This document shows, piece after piece, positions 14,717 through 21,844 of a DNA stretch of 23,478 nt. This stretch comes from DAOTVS01 sp034436375 (lineage in GTDB: Bacteria; Chloroflexota; Anaerolineae; SpSt-313), in contig DAOTVS010000212.1 of the NCBI GenBank assembly GCA_034436375.1, forward strand, positions 1 to 23,478, written 5' to 3'. The translations under genes and the position numbers were made by a program. The notes under the pieces are model-generated. The model saw nothing but the letters and a program-made list of their open reading frames with translations. It was not told the origin of the DNA and ran no database searches. Each line of letters opens with the position of its first letter. Position 1 is the stretch's first letter.

Positions 14717-16036
14717 ATGGTCAAGATTGTTTTGATCGGTGCTGGCAGCGTCGTCTTTGCCAAAACGCTCATCGGCGATATCCTCTCCTATCCTGAGCTG
14801 CAGCAGAGCACCCTCAGCCTGGTGGATATCAATGCGGCCAGGCTGGAGCTCGTGGCGGCCTATACGCGCCGGCTGATTGGCGAGCAGAAACTGCCCACGC
14901 GGCTCGAGGTCACGACCGATCGCCGCCGGGCGCTGGATGGCGCCGATTATGTCATCACCGTGATTCAGATCGGCGGCGCACGGGCCTATGAGCTGGATAT
15001 GAACATCCCCCGCCGCTACGGCGTCGACCAGGCGGTAGGCGATACGATCGGCCCGGGCGGCGTCTTTCGCGGGCTGCGCTCGATCCCGGTGCTGCTAGAG
15101 ATCTGCCACGATATGGAGCAATTGTGCCCCAAAGCCTGGCTGCTGAACTATACCAATCCGATGGCCATCAACGTGCGCGGCATCTACAGCCGCTCGTCGA
15201 TCAAGGTCGTGGGCCTCTGCCACAGTGTGCAGGCGACGGCCGCCTACCTGGCGCGGGTGATGGGTATTCCCTACCGCTGCCTGCGCTACTGGGCCGCGGG
15301 CGTCAATCACCTGGCCTGGTTCCTGAGCCTGCGCTGCAATGGGCACGACCTCTACCCGCTGCTCAAGCGCAAGATGCGCAACCCCGAGATCGAGCAGGGT
15401 GAGCGCGTGCGGGCCTCAGTGTTGCGCATGTTCGGGTACTTTGTCTCCGAGTCGAGCTATCATTTTTCGGAATACGTCCCTTACTACCGGCGCACGCCTG
15501 AAGAGATCGCCGAATACCTTCCCCAGCCACGTGATTATTTGGCCATGTATGAGAATGGCCTCAACGAGCAGAGGCAATCAACCGAAGCGCAACTGGCCAG
15601 CCCAGAGCCGTTAGTGATCCGCCGGAGCCACGAATATGCCTCCTACATCATCCACTCCCTGGCCACGGCTGCACCCCGGCGCTTTAACCTCAATGTGCGC
15701 AACGACCGGCTGATCACCAACCTGCCGGAAGGGGCCTGCGTAGAGGTGCCCTGCCTGGTCGACGGGACTGGAGTACACCCCTGCCACGTGGGCGATCTAC
15801 CGCCGCAATGCGCTGCCCTGGACCGGGGCTACCTCAACGTGCAGGAGCTGGCCGTCCAGGCCGCCCTCACTGGCAACCGCCGGGCTGTGCGCCAGGCCCT
15901 GGCCGTAGATCCGTTGACGAGCGCCCTCCTGCGCCCGCGTGAGATTCGCCAGATGGCCGACGAGATGATCGAGGCCCAGAAAGAATGGCTGCCCCAGTTC
16001 CAGCAGCCGGTGCTGGCGCCGGTAGTCGTGGGCTGA
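14717..16036 (+). CDS. melA: GH4 family glycosidase, alpha-galactosidase type
   Basis: 439 residues. ATG 14717 follows GGGGAGGG; the open frame extends upstream to 14669 but over the operator-like palindrome. GH4 enzymes use NAD+ and a divalent metal (usually Mn2+) and cleave by an oxidation-elimination route. The N-terminal nucleotide-binding motif is GAGSVVFA (8-15). Metal and substrate residues are seen in NYTNP (144-148), LCHSV (Cys168-His169) and GVNHLAWF (Asn197-His198). Within GH4 the CHSV form of the metal motif is associated with alpha-galactosidases, as opposed to CHEV, CHGx or CDMP/CNVP in other subgroups, so alpha-galactosidase is the best guess. Cytoplasmic, no signal peptide. 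A GH5-type gene follows on the same strand with its own promoter-like sequence. Confidence 0.9.
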   Translation: MVKIVLIGAGSVVFAKTLIGDILSYPELQQSTLSLVDINAARLELVAAYTRRLIGEQKLPTRLEVTTDRRRALDGADYVITVIQIGGARAYELDMNIPRRYGVDQAVGDTIGPGGVFRGLRSIPVLLEICHDMEQLCPKAWLLNYTNPMAINVRGIYSRSSIKVVGLCHSVQATAAYLARVMGIPYRCLRYWAAGVNHLAWFLSLRCNGHDLYPLLKRKMRNPEIEQGERVRASVLRMFGYFVSESSYHFSEYVPYYRRTPEEIAEYLPQPRDYLAMYENGLNEQRQSTEAQLASPEPLVIRRSHEYASYIIHSLATAAPRRFNLNVRNDRLITNLPEGACVEVPCLVDGTGVHPCHVGDLPPQCAALDRGYLNVQELAVQAALTGNRRAVRQALAVDPLTSALLRPREIRQMADEMIEAQKEWLPQFQQPVLAPVVVG

Positions 16037-16162
16037 AACGCTCTCGACATGGATCGGAATCTCGTTGCCGGTGAGGGTGCCCGTTTTATCGCAGATAGCG
16101 GTGCCGCTGCCGGGGTACGCATTCGCCCCCAGATTGCACTGCACCCGCCGCCATACCCCCGT
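16037..16162 (-). pseudogene. Possible P-type ATPase remnant with DKTGTLTGN motif
   Basis: In the gap after the GH4 gene the minus strand encodes AICDKTGTLTGNE, with the nine-residue core at 16064-16090. DKTGTLT is the phosphorylation signature of P-type ATPases and is rare by chance. The surrounding residues (VWRRVQCNLGANAYPGSG before, IPIHVESVSA after) do not resemble a P-type ATPase, the frame is closed upstream by TGA at 16163-16165, and downstream it runs into antisense of GH4. So this is either a very small relic of a lost gene or a chance or convergent match, for example the end of an extracytoplasmic beta domain. No start codon or ribosome site supports expression. Confidence 0.3.
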
Positions 16163-16166
16163 TCAC

Positions 16167-16217
16167 TTGCACGTTTAGCCGACTCGGAGTACGATGTGTT
16201 ATGTGTACTCATATGAG
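16167..16217 (+). promoter_or_regulatory. Promoter and overlapping palindromic operator of the GH5 gene
   Basis: TTGCAC (16167-16172), a 17-bp spacer and TACGAT (16190-16195). An inverted repeat GAGTAC-N12-GTACTC (16187-16210) covers the -10 box and probable start site, and is followed by the perfect palindrome CTCATATGAG (16208-16217). The overlap with the promoter suggests repression by a DNA-binding regulator not present in the window. Confidence 0.5.
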
Positions 16218-16252
16218 CGCGAGCTGGAGCGGGCAGTGAGGAGGTGAGACCC

Positions 16253-17248
16253 ATGCTGGCCCAGACGGTGCTGCCGCGTTGGCGCGGCTTTAACCTGCTT
16301 GAGATGTTCACAGCCGAGAGCGATGGCAACTTTTCCCACGACGATTTTCGCTGGATTGCGGACTGGGGGTTCGATTTCGTCCGCCTGCCCATGTGCTACC
16401 TGCTCTGGACGGAAGGCAAGATCTCGTACCGGGTGCGGGAGCCGATGTTGGAAAAAATCGACCGTGCTGTGCACTGGGGCCAGGAACATGGGCTGCATGT
16501 GTGCCTGAACCTCCACCGCGCCCCGGGGTATTCCGTCAACCCCGAGCGAACCGAGCCCTTTAACCTGTGGAAGGACGACCGCGCCCTGGAGGCCTTTTGC
16601 TTCCAGTGGGACTTGCTGGCCCGGCGCTACCAGGGGATTCCGGCCTCGCAGCTGAGCTTCAACCTGGTGAACGAGCCGCCGGCCCCCACGCCCCGGGGTA
16701 TGACGCGGGCCGACCACGAGCGGATCATCCGGGCCGCGGTGACCACCATCCGCAAGGTGGACCCCGGCCGCCTGATCATCGCCGACGGCGTCTCCTGGGG
16801 CAATGATCCCAGCCCCGAACTGGCCGGTCTGGGTATTGCCCAGAGCTGCCGCGCCTACTTGCCGATGGGGCTTTCACACTATCGCGCCAGTTGGGTGGGC
16901 GGCGAAAGCTGGCCCGAGCCGACCTGGCCCGGTGCGCTCAACGGCGGCGAGCCCTGGGATCGCAAGCGCCTGGAGCAGCACTATGCGCGCTGGGCGGCGC
17001 TGGCAGGGCAGGGTGTGGGTGTGCATTGCGGCGAGGGGGGCGCTTTTTGCCACACGCCGCATGCCGTCGTTTTGAGCTGGCTACGCGATGTGCTGGAGAT
17101 TCTCAAGGGCTATGGGATCGGGTTTGCCCTATGGAACTTCCGGGGGGCCTTTGGTGTGCTCGATTCCAACCGCCAGGATGTGGCCTATGAGGATTGGCGC
17201 GGCCATAAACTCGACCGGCAGTTGCTCAAGCTGTTGCAAGAGTTCTGA
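16253..17248 (+). CDS. GH5-type glycoside hydrolase (clan GH-A, cellulase-like)
   Basis: 331 residues. ATG 16253 has a near-perfect AGGAGG (16239-16244) 8 nt upstream; the in-frame GTG at 16244 overlaps that signal and is rejected. A TIM-barrel retaining glycosidase: RGFNLLEMF at the first strand, FDFVRLPMCYLLW, LHVCLNLHRAPGY (80-93), acid/base Glu141 in FNLVNEPPAP, and nucleophile Glu261 in VHCGEGGAF, followed by GFALWNFRGAFGVLDS with the usual aromatic at the substrate site. It resembles bacterial endoglucanase/exo-glucanase-like GH5 members. There is no signal peptide, so it acts in the cytoplasm, probably on short imported beta-linked oligosaccharides. Exact linkage specificity cannot be read from the sequence. 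Confidence 0.9.
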   Translation: MLAQTVLPRWRGFNLLEMFTAESDGNFSHDDFRWIADWGFDFVRLPMCYLLWTEGKISYRVREPMLEKIDRAVHWGQEHGLHVCLNLHRAPGYSVNPERTEPFNLWKDDRALEAFCFQWDLLARRYQGIPASQLSFNLVNEPPAPTPRGMTRADHERIIRAAVTTIRKVDPGRLIIADGVSWGNDPSPELAGLGIAQSCRAYLPMGLSHYRASWVGGESWPEPTWPGALNGGEPWDRKRLEQHYARWAALAGQGVGVHCGEGGAFCHTPHAVVLSWLRDVLEILKGYGIGFALWNFRGAFGVLDSNRQDVAYEDWRGHKLDRQLLKLLQEF

Positions 17249-17260
17249 CAGATGGTGTGG

Positions 17261-17304
17261 GGCAGCGATGAGGCCCTCCAAACTGGCAGTGACTCATCGC
17301 TGCC
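17261..17304. terminator. Hairpin between convergent GH5 and Rrf2 genes
   Basis: Perfect 11-bp arms GGCAGCGATGA (17261-17271) and TCATCGCTGCC (17294-17304) with a 22-nt loop, sitting between two converging genes. There is no good T-tract, so it is probably a shared bidirectional transcript end rather than a classic intrinsic terminator. Confidence 0.6.
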
Positions 17305-17307
17305 ACC

Positions 17308-17736
17308 TTACCCGAGTGCGCCCTGGCGGGCCGCCTGCTCTTGCGCCAGGGCGTAGAGTGTGACCCCCTCAAGCGACGAAAGCATGCTTTGTTGAGCCTT
17401 GGCCAGGGCCGTGTGCACAGGGCAGGTGGCAGAGTTGGCGCAGCCCTCGCGCGGGTCCAGGCAGCGGTTCAGCGCCACAGGCCCCTCAATGGCTTCGATG
17501 ATCTGCCTCAGGGTGATATCATTGGGCGAGCGCGCCAGGGTAAAGCCCCCACGAGCGCCACGGTGCGAGCGGACAAGCCCTGCCTTGGCCAGGTCCTGGA
17601 AGATCTTGGCCAGGTAGGTTTCGGGCACGCCCTCAGCCTCGGCAATCTCACTGATCAGCACAATGCGATCAGGGGACTGCCGGGCAAGATAGAGGATGCC
17701 CAACGTGCCATAGTCGGCCCCGCGGGTCAGTTTCAT
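17308..17736 (-). CDS. Rrf2-family transcriptional regulator, probably Fe-S sensing
   Basis: 142 residues started at ATG 17736, where the family consensus begins (MKLTRGADYG) and GAGGGAGA lies upstream; the frame is open to 17775 but that part is not family-like. A winged helix-turn-helix spans ~10-65 (ISEIAEAEGVPETYLAKIFQDLAKAGLVRSHRG has the recognition helix), followed by GARGGFTLAR in the wing. Three cysteines, Cys92, Cys99 and Cys105 (NRCLDPREGCANSATC), occupy the cluster-ligand positions of IscR/NsrR (92, 98 and 104 in IscR), with one extra residue in the first gap. A redox or NO sensor is therefore likely. A TTGTG/CACAA inverted repeat overlaps its own promoter, which suggests autoregulation. 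The MogA/MoaB gene lies upstream on the same strand. Confidence 0.9.
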   Translation of the reverse strand: MKLTRGADYGTLGILYLARQSPDRIVLISEIAEAEGVPETYLAKIFQDLAKAGLVRSHRGARGGFTLARSPNDITLRQIIEAIEGPVALNRCLDPREGCANSATCPVHTALAKAQQSMLSSLEGVTLYALAQEQAARQGALG

Positions 17737-17791
17737 GGCGTCTCTCCCTCGCAACGTGAGATGGCAGCCCGCCAAAGCGAGCTACACTACA

Positions 17792-17826
17792 TTGTGTATA
17801 ATATCACAAGTTGCTCAGGAATACAA
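17792..17826 (-). promoter_or_regulatory. Rrf2 gene promoter with overlapping Rrf2-like operator
   Basis: On the minus strand, TTGTAT (17821-17826), a 17-bp spacer and TATTAT (17798-17803). A perfect inverted repeat TTGTG-N8-CACAA (17792-17809) straddles the -10 box. AT-rich dyads of this size are typical binding sites for Rrf2 proteins, so the regulator probably represses its own gene. The predicted leader is ~55 nt. Confidence 0.6.
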
Positions 17827-17896
17827 AACGGTGAGAGACAAAAATGGGCCCAAGGCAAGAGCCATTTCGCCTGCTCGCGGCAGGCCATCAGGCTCG

Positions 17897-18400
17897 TCAG
17901 GCAGGCCGCTCGGGCGTTGCGCATTCGGCCGGGTCGCCTTTGAGTTTATCGAGGCCGTGACTCAGGGCCGGTAGCACGGTGAGCAGATTCTCGCGCGCCG
18001 CCTTGGGGCTGCCGGGCAGGTTGATGATCAGCGTGCAGCCCGCGATCCCTGCCACGGCCCGCGAGAGCATGGCGTGGGGCGTAATGGCCAGGCTGGCCGC
18101 TCGCATCGCCTCAGCAAAGCCCGGCGCCTCGCGCTCGATCACGGCCCGGGTCGCTTCGGGGGTCACATCACGCGGGCTCATGCCCGTGCCGCCGGTCGTC
18201 AGGATCAGTTCGAGCCCCTCCGCCACCCAGCGCCGCAATGCCGCCTCGATCTGCGGCTGCTCATCGGGCACGATAGCCCGCTCTTGCACCTGTGCCCCCG
18301 GCAAGAGGGCAATCGTCTCTGCCACTGCCGGGCCGGAGCGGTCCTCCCGCTCGCCGCGCGCGCCGCGGTCGCTGACGGTGAGAATACCGACTCGGTACAT
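17897..18400 (-). CDS. moaB: Molybdenum cofactor biosynthesis protein, MogA/MoaB family
   Basis: 167 residues, ATG 18400 with AAGGAG 9 nt upstream. This family adenylylates molybdopterin ahead of molybdate insertion by MoeA. The substrate-binding loop TTGGTGMSPRDVTPEAT (68-84) and the C-terminal NLPGSPKAAREN (127-138) are both intact. The opening VGILTVSDRGARGEREDRSGP (4-24) is the usual first strand and flexible loop. The length is nearer MoaB than Mog, so the symbol is approximate. It is transcribed away from moeA across a 102-bp region, a logical divergent pair for the two adjacent pathway steps. Confidence 0.95.
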   Translation of the reverse strand: MYRVGILTVSDRGARGEREDRSGPAVAETIALLPGAQVQERAIVPDEQPQIEAALRRWVAEGLELILTTGGTGMSPRDVTPEATRAVIEREAPGFAEAMRAASLAITPHAMLSRAVAGIAGCTLIINLPGSPKAARENLLTVLPALSHGLDKLKGDPAECATPERPA

Positions 18401-18439
18401 GCTTTCCCACTCCTTTATATACCGGATGCGTCAATCCGT

Positions 18440-18467
18440 TTGTCCTGGCCCACCAATCGTCTATACT
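18440..18467 (+). promoter_or_regulatory. Promoter for moeA
   Basis: TTGTCC (18440-18445), a 16-bp spacer and TATACT (18462-18467), giving a start near 18474 and a leader of ~29 nt. The words TTATATAC and ATTATATAC occur at both ends of the intergenic region, but I could not settle a promoter for the divergent moaB. Confidence 0.55.
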
Positions 18468-18502
18468 ACGAGATCATTATATACAAGACAAGGACAATCG
18501 CC

Positions 18503-19768
18503 ATGGCAGAAGAAACCCTTTTCATGGAAGTCGAGCAGGCGCGGGAGGAGATTCTCGCCCACATCCGGCCGCTCGCATCCGAGGCGGCGCCGCTCCTGCA
18601 GGCGCTGGGGCGGACGCTGGCGGAGGACGTCTATGCGAGTGAGGATATTCCCCCCTTCGATAACTCGGCCATGGATGGCTATGCCGTGCGGGCTGTGGAT
18701 GTGAGCGCGGCCTCACCGGAGAACCCTGTGCCCCTGCGGGTGACGACCAACCTGGCCGCTGGTGTTGCGCCCCAGGCGGGGGTCGAGCCGGGCACGGCCA
18801 TCCGCATCATGACCGGGGCGCCCATACCCCCGGGAGCCGATGCGGTGGTGCCCTTTGAGGAGACCGACGAGGGCGAGCCGGGGTCGCTCCTGGCCGAGGG
18901 CCAGGTGCGCATCCGCCGCGCCGTGCGCCCGGGCGCCAATGTGCGCCGGGCGGGGGAGGATGTGCACCGGGGCGAACGGGTGCTGGACCGCGGCGCCTTG
19001 CTGCGCCCGCCGGAGATCGGCCTTTTGGCCTCGCTGGGCCGGCCGCAGGTGATCGTGACCCGCCGGCCGCGGGTGGCGGTGCTGGCTACCGGCGACGAAC
19101 TGGTGGAGATCGGCGAGCCCCTGGCGCCAGGCAAGATCCGCAACTCGAACGGCTATGCCAATGCCGCCCAGGTGCTCAAGAACGGCGGCGAGCCGATCCT
19201 GCTCCCCATCGCTCGTGATACGATGGAGGACGTGACGGCCCGCGTGGAAGAGGGGCTCGCCCGCGGCGCAGACCTCTTCCTCACCTCGGGCGGCGTTTCG
19301 ATGGGCGATTATGACCTGGTGAAGCGGGTGCTGCACAAGCTGGGCCACATCGATTTCTGGCGGGTGCGCATGCAGCCTGGCAAGCCTATGGCCTTTGGCC
19401 ACCTGCAGGGCGTGCCCCTGATCGGCCTGCCCGGCAACCCCGTCTCGGCCATGGTTGCCTTTGAGGAGTTTGCCCGGCCGGCGATCCTCAAGATGCTCGG
19501 CCGCCGTTGCCTGCACCGCCCGGAGATCGAGGTGACCCTCCTCGACGAGGCCAAGGCCTACAGCGATCGTGTGCGCTTTTTGCGGGCCATTGTCTCGCGC
19601 GACGTCACCGGCGCCTGGGTTGCTCACCTCACCGGGCCGCAAGGCTCGGGCATTCTTTCCTCGATGGTGCGCGCCAACGGCCTGGCCATCATCCCCAAGC
19701 AGCGCGGCTCTGTGCCCCCCGGCACGCGCGTACGGGTGCAGATGCTCGATTGGCCGGAGGACGCGTGA
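18503..19768 (+). CDS. moeA: Molybdopterin molybdenumtransferase MoeA
   Basis: 421 residues. ATG 18503 has AAGGA 8 nt upstream; the frame is open to 18074 but that region is antisense to moaB. MoeA inserts molybdate into adenylylated molybdopterin in the cytoplasm. All landmarks are present: PPFDNSAMDGYAVR (~51-63), the domain-II beta region with GVEPGTAIRIMTGAPIPPGADAVVP, TGDELVEIGEPL (~197-208), IRNSNGYANAA, TSGGVSMGDYDLV (~260-272) and IGLPGNPVSAM (~306-316). The C-terminal domain IV ends in TRVRVQMLDWP. Length is normal for the single-domain enzyme with no fused extra domain. It pairs with divergent moaB; no molybdate transporter or molybdoenzyme is in the window. Confidence 0.97.
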   Translation: MAEETLFMEVEQAREEILAHIRPLASEAAPLLQALGRTLAEDVYASEDIPPFDNSAMDGYAVRAVDVSAASPENPVPLRVTTNLAAGVAPQAGVEPGTAIRIMTGAPIPPGADAVVPFEETDEGEPGSLLAEGQVRIRRAVRPGANVRRAGEDVHRGERVLDRGALLRPPEIGLLASLGRPQVIVTRRPRVAVLATGDELVEIGEPLAPGKIRNSNGYANAAQVLKNGGEPILLPIARDTMEDVTARVEEGLARGADLFLTSGGVSMGDYDLVKRVLHKLGHIDFWRVRMQPGKPMAFGHLQGVPLIGLPGNPVSAMVAFEEFARPAILKMLGRRCLHRPEIEVTLLDEAKAYSDRVRFLRAIVSRDVTGAWVAHLTGPQGSGILSSMVRANGLAIIPKQRGSVPPGTRVRVQMLDWPEDA

Positions 19769-19847
19769 TGCGCAGGACGCGATGCGTGACGCCCCATGAC
19801 AAGAGGCCAGTCGTTTACTGAGAGAATCAACGGAACTGAAGGAGCGA

Positions 19848-19966
19848 GGGGAACTCGTAGGAACTTTGGGCGCCGCTCCCCTGCGCAGCACTCTCACCGG
19901 CAGCAGAACGAGTTCGACCCGTTCGCGCCGAGATCCCACGAGTTCCCGAAAGCTCCTACGAGCCCC
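19848..19966. repeat. Imperfect long-range inverted repeat between moeA and rubrerythrin genes
   Basis: The 208-bp gap between convergent genes holds no gene. Its left arm (19848-19867, GGGGAACTCGTAGGAACTTT) and right arm (19949-19966, AAAGCTCCTACGAGCCCC) pair at most positions, with G-T style differences. The word ACGAGTT recurs twice inside, and it is the complement of AACTCGT in the left arm, so alternative folds are possible. It may act as a shared transcript end. Confidence 0.5.
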
Positions 19967-19976
19967 CCACTGGCGC

Positions 19977-20552
19977 CTAGTAATTCTCCGCCAGCACCTC
20001 ATAGTACGCCTGCGGGTGCTTGCAGGCCGGGCAGATCTTGGGCGCCGAGGTGCCCTCATGCACATAGCCGCAGTTGCGGCAGTGCCACTTGACGGGGGTA
20101 TCGCGCACAAAGACCTTGCCCGCACGCACGTTCTCCAGCAGCTTCAGGTAGCGCTTTTCGTGCTGCTCCTCGACCTCGGAGATCTCCTTGAAGGTGGCCG
20201 CAATCTCCTTAAAACCCTCCTCGAGGGCCGTGGCGCCAAAGTTGCGGTAGAGGGTGGTCCACTCCAGGTTCTCTCCCGCGGCCGCAGCCTGCAGGTTCGC
20301 CGCCGTATCGGCGATGACCCCGGCCGGGTAGGCGGCGACGATCTCCGCATCCCCACCTTCCAAGAGGGAGAAGAAGACCTTGGCATGCTCCTTCTCGTTA
20401 TCCGCCGTCTCGAGGAAGATGGCGGCGATCTGCTCAAAACCCTCCTTCTTTGCCTGAGAGGCAAAGTAAGTATAGCGGTTCCTGGCCTGCGATTCGCCCG
20501 CAAAGGCGGCCAACAGGTTCTTTTCCGTCTGCGTTCCCTTGATGCCCGGCAT
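19977..20552 (-). CDS. Rubrerythrin
   Basis: 191 residues started at ATG 20552; a TTG two codons earlier (20558) lies only 4 nt from the AAGGAG signal and is less likely. Rubrerythrins reduce hydrogen peroxide in anaerobes and microaerophiles. The di-iron four-helix bundle is visible: Glu20 (FAGESQARNRY), Glu53 and His56 (DNEKEHAKVF), and the second pair in SEVEEQHEKRY with Glu128/Glu129 and His131. A C-terminal rubredoxin-like domain has Cys158-x2-Cys161 (CRNCGYVHEG) and Cys174-x2-Cys177 (CPACKH). This is the standard domain order and length. It has its own promoter and follows an Fe-S aldo/keto reductase gene on the same strand. Confidence 0.97.
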   Translation of the reverse strand: MPGIKGTQTEKNLLAAFAGESQARNRYTYFASQAKKEGFEQIAAIFLETADNEKEHAKVFFSLLEGGDAEIVAAYPAGVIADTAANLQAAAAGENLEWTTLYRNFGATALEEGFKEIAATFKEISEVEEQHEKRYLKLLENVRAGKVFVRDTPVKWHCRNCGYVHEGTSAPKICPACKHPQAYYEVLAENY

Positions 20553-20619
20553 GCCCAATCATCTCCTTCTCTGCGGAAAAGCCGCAGCCTGCATACCATG
20601 TCGGACTTGACCACAGTGC

Positions 20620-20648
20620 AGTATAGCAAAATCGCCCTGGTGAGCCAA
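20620..20648 (-). promoter_or_regulatory. Promoter for the rubrerythrin gene
   Basis: On the minus strand, TTGGCT (20643-20648), a 17-bp spacer and TATACT (20620-20625). The start would be near 20613, about 60 nt before ATG 20552. No obvious PerR-type dyad is seen next to it. Confidence 0.65.
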
Positions 20649-20677
20649 GTGATGAGAGGCCCTGCCCAAACAGAGCC

Positions 20678-21718
20678 TTATCTCCCCGCGAGATAGGCCT
20701 TACGCGCTTCCCGGTACATGGCGAGCACATCCCGCATGCGCTCGCGGATGGGCAGCTTGTAGGGGCAGCGGCTCTCGCAATCGCCGCAGTCCTGGCAGCT
20801 CTCCACGGCCTCAATAGTCGCGTTCAGGCCGTCTGAACCGAAGACGTTCTGAGGCGGCATGCGGCGGACCATGGCGGGCACGTTCATTACGGTCGAGATG
20901 GAAATGCCGGCGGTGCAGGGCTGGCAATAATCGCAGCGCCGGCAAAAGGCGGTGCCCAGCTCGGCGCGGATGCGCTCCATCTCGGCCTGCAGTGCTGGGG
21001 TCAGGCCGGCCGGCTGCGTGTACAGGTCCACTATCTCGCGCATCTCTGCCACGCGCTCGATGCCTACTACCGGGATCACATCAACGTACTGGCGCAGATA
21101 CTGGAAGGAGACATCCGCCCTTTCCAGGAGCCCGCCGCCCATGGGCTTCATGGCAAAGAACCCTACACCGCGCTCCCGGCAGGCCGCCAGCAGCTCCAGC
21201 GCCGGCTCGCAGGCCACAAAGTTAAAGGGGAACATCAGGGTGGCGAACTGGCCCGATTGTACGGCCTTTAGCGCCACATCCTTCTGATGCGAGGTAACCC
21301 CGATATGCCCAATCAGCCCCTCACGCTGCGCCTTTTGCAGCTCTTCCAGCGCCCCACCCGGCGCCGTCACAGCCTGCCAGCGCGCCTCATCGCTGACGCC
21401 ATGCAGCTGGTAGATGTCAATGTGCTCCACCCCCAGGCGGCGCAGGCTCTGCTCCAGGTGAGCGCGGGCCCCGGGGCCATCGTTAGCGGGTGTCTTGGAG
21501 GCCAACACCAGCCCCTCACGCCGGCCACGGATGGCGTCGCCGATCCGCTCCTCACTGGTCGTATACCCCATCGCCGTATCGATCAGGGTAATCCCCATGT
21601 CCAGGCAGGCGCGCACCACCGCCACCGCCTCCTGATGGCTGAGGCGCTGGATGGGAATACCGCCAAAGCCCACCTCGGTGACCCGCAAACCGGTTCGGCC
21701 GATCTCTACAGTACGCAC
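20678..21718 (-). CDS. Aldo/keto reductase with C-terminal 4Fe-4S ferredoxin-like motifs
   Basis: 346 residues. I start at GTG 21718, 7 nt after GGAGGG, instead of the upstream TTG 21733, which overlaps that signal; the product then begins MRTVEIGRTGLRVTEVGFGG as in relatives. The (beta/alpha)8 barrel keeps the aldo/keto reductase tetrad Asp47, Tyr52, Lys75 and His106 (IDTAMGY, ASKTP, YQLHG). The C-terminal third carries two cysteine groups, CRRCDYCQPC and CQDCGDCESRCPYKLPI, the second a clear 4Fe-4S signature. Such fused members are frequent in anaerobes, where electrons may come from ferredoxin or a cluster as well as NAD(P)H. The substrate is unknown. It lies upstream of rubrerythrin and has a consensus promoter. 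Confidence 0.93.
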   Translation of the reverse strand: MRTVEIGRTGLRVTEVGFGGIPIQRLSHQEAVAVVRACLDMGITLIDTAMGYTTSEERIGDAIRGRREGLVLASKTPANDGPGARAHLEQSLRRLGVEHIDIYQLHGVSDEARWQAVTAPGGALEELQKAQREGLIGHIGVTSHQKDVALKAVQSGQFATLMFPFNFVACEPALELLAACRERGVGFFAMKPMGGGLLERADVSFQYLRQYVDVIPVVGIERVAEMREIVDLYTQPAGLTPALQAEMERIRAELGTAFCRRCDYCQPCTAGISISTVMNVPAMVRRMPPQNVFGSDGLNATIEAVESCQDCGDCESRCPYKLPIRERMRDVLAMYREARKAYLAGR

Positions 21719-21783
21719 GTCTGCTCCCTCCAAGTCGTCGCAATGCCAGCATACAACACTAATCCTATCTATGCGTAAAGAAC

Positions 21784-21811
21784 ATTATAGGAGGTTGAGC
21801 AGGGCTGTCAA
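21784..21811 (-). promoter_or_regulatory. Near-consensus promoter for the aldo/keto reductase gene
   Basis: On the minus strand, TTGACA (21806-21811), a 16-bp spacer and TATAAT (21784-21789): both hexamers are perfect. The start would be near 21777, ~59 nt before GTG 21718. This is the strongest promoter in the window by consensus. Confidence 0.8.
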
Positions 21812-21844
21812 CGGATTTTGGGAATGGATTACACGGAGGGGGCG

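Noticed and set aside
18074..18502. N-terminal extension of MoeA
   Set aside because: It would overlap moaB in antisense; the family N-terminus and ribosome-binding site support ATG 18503.
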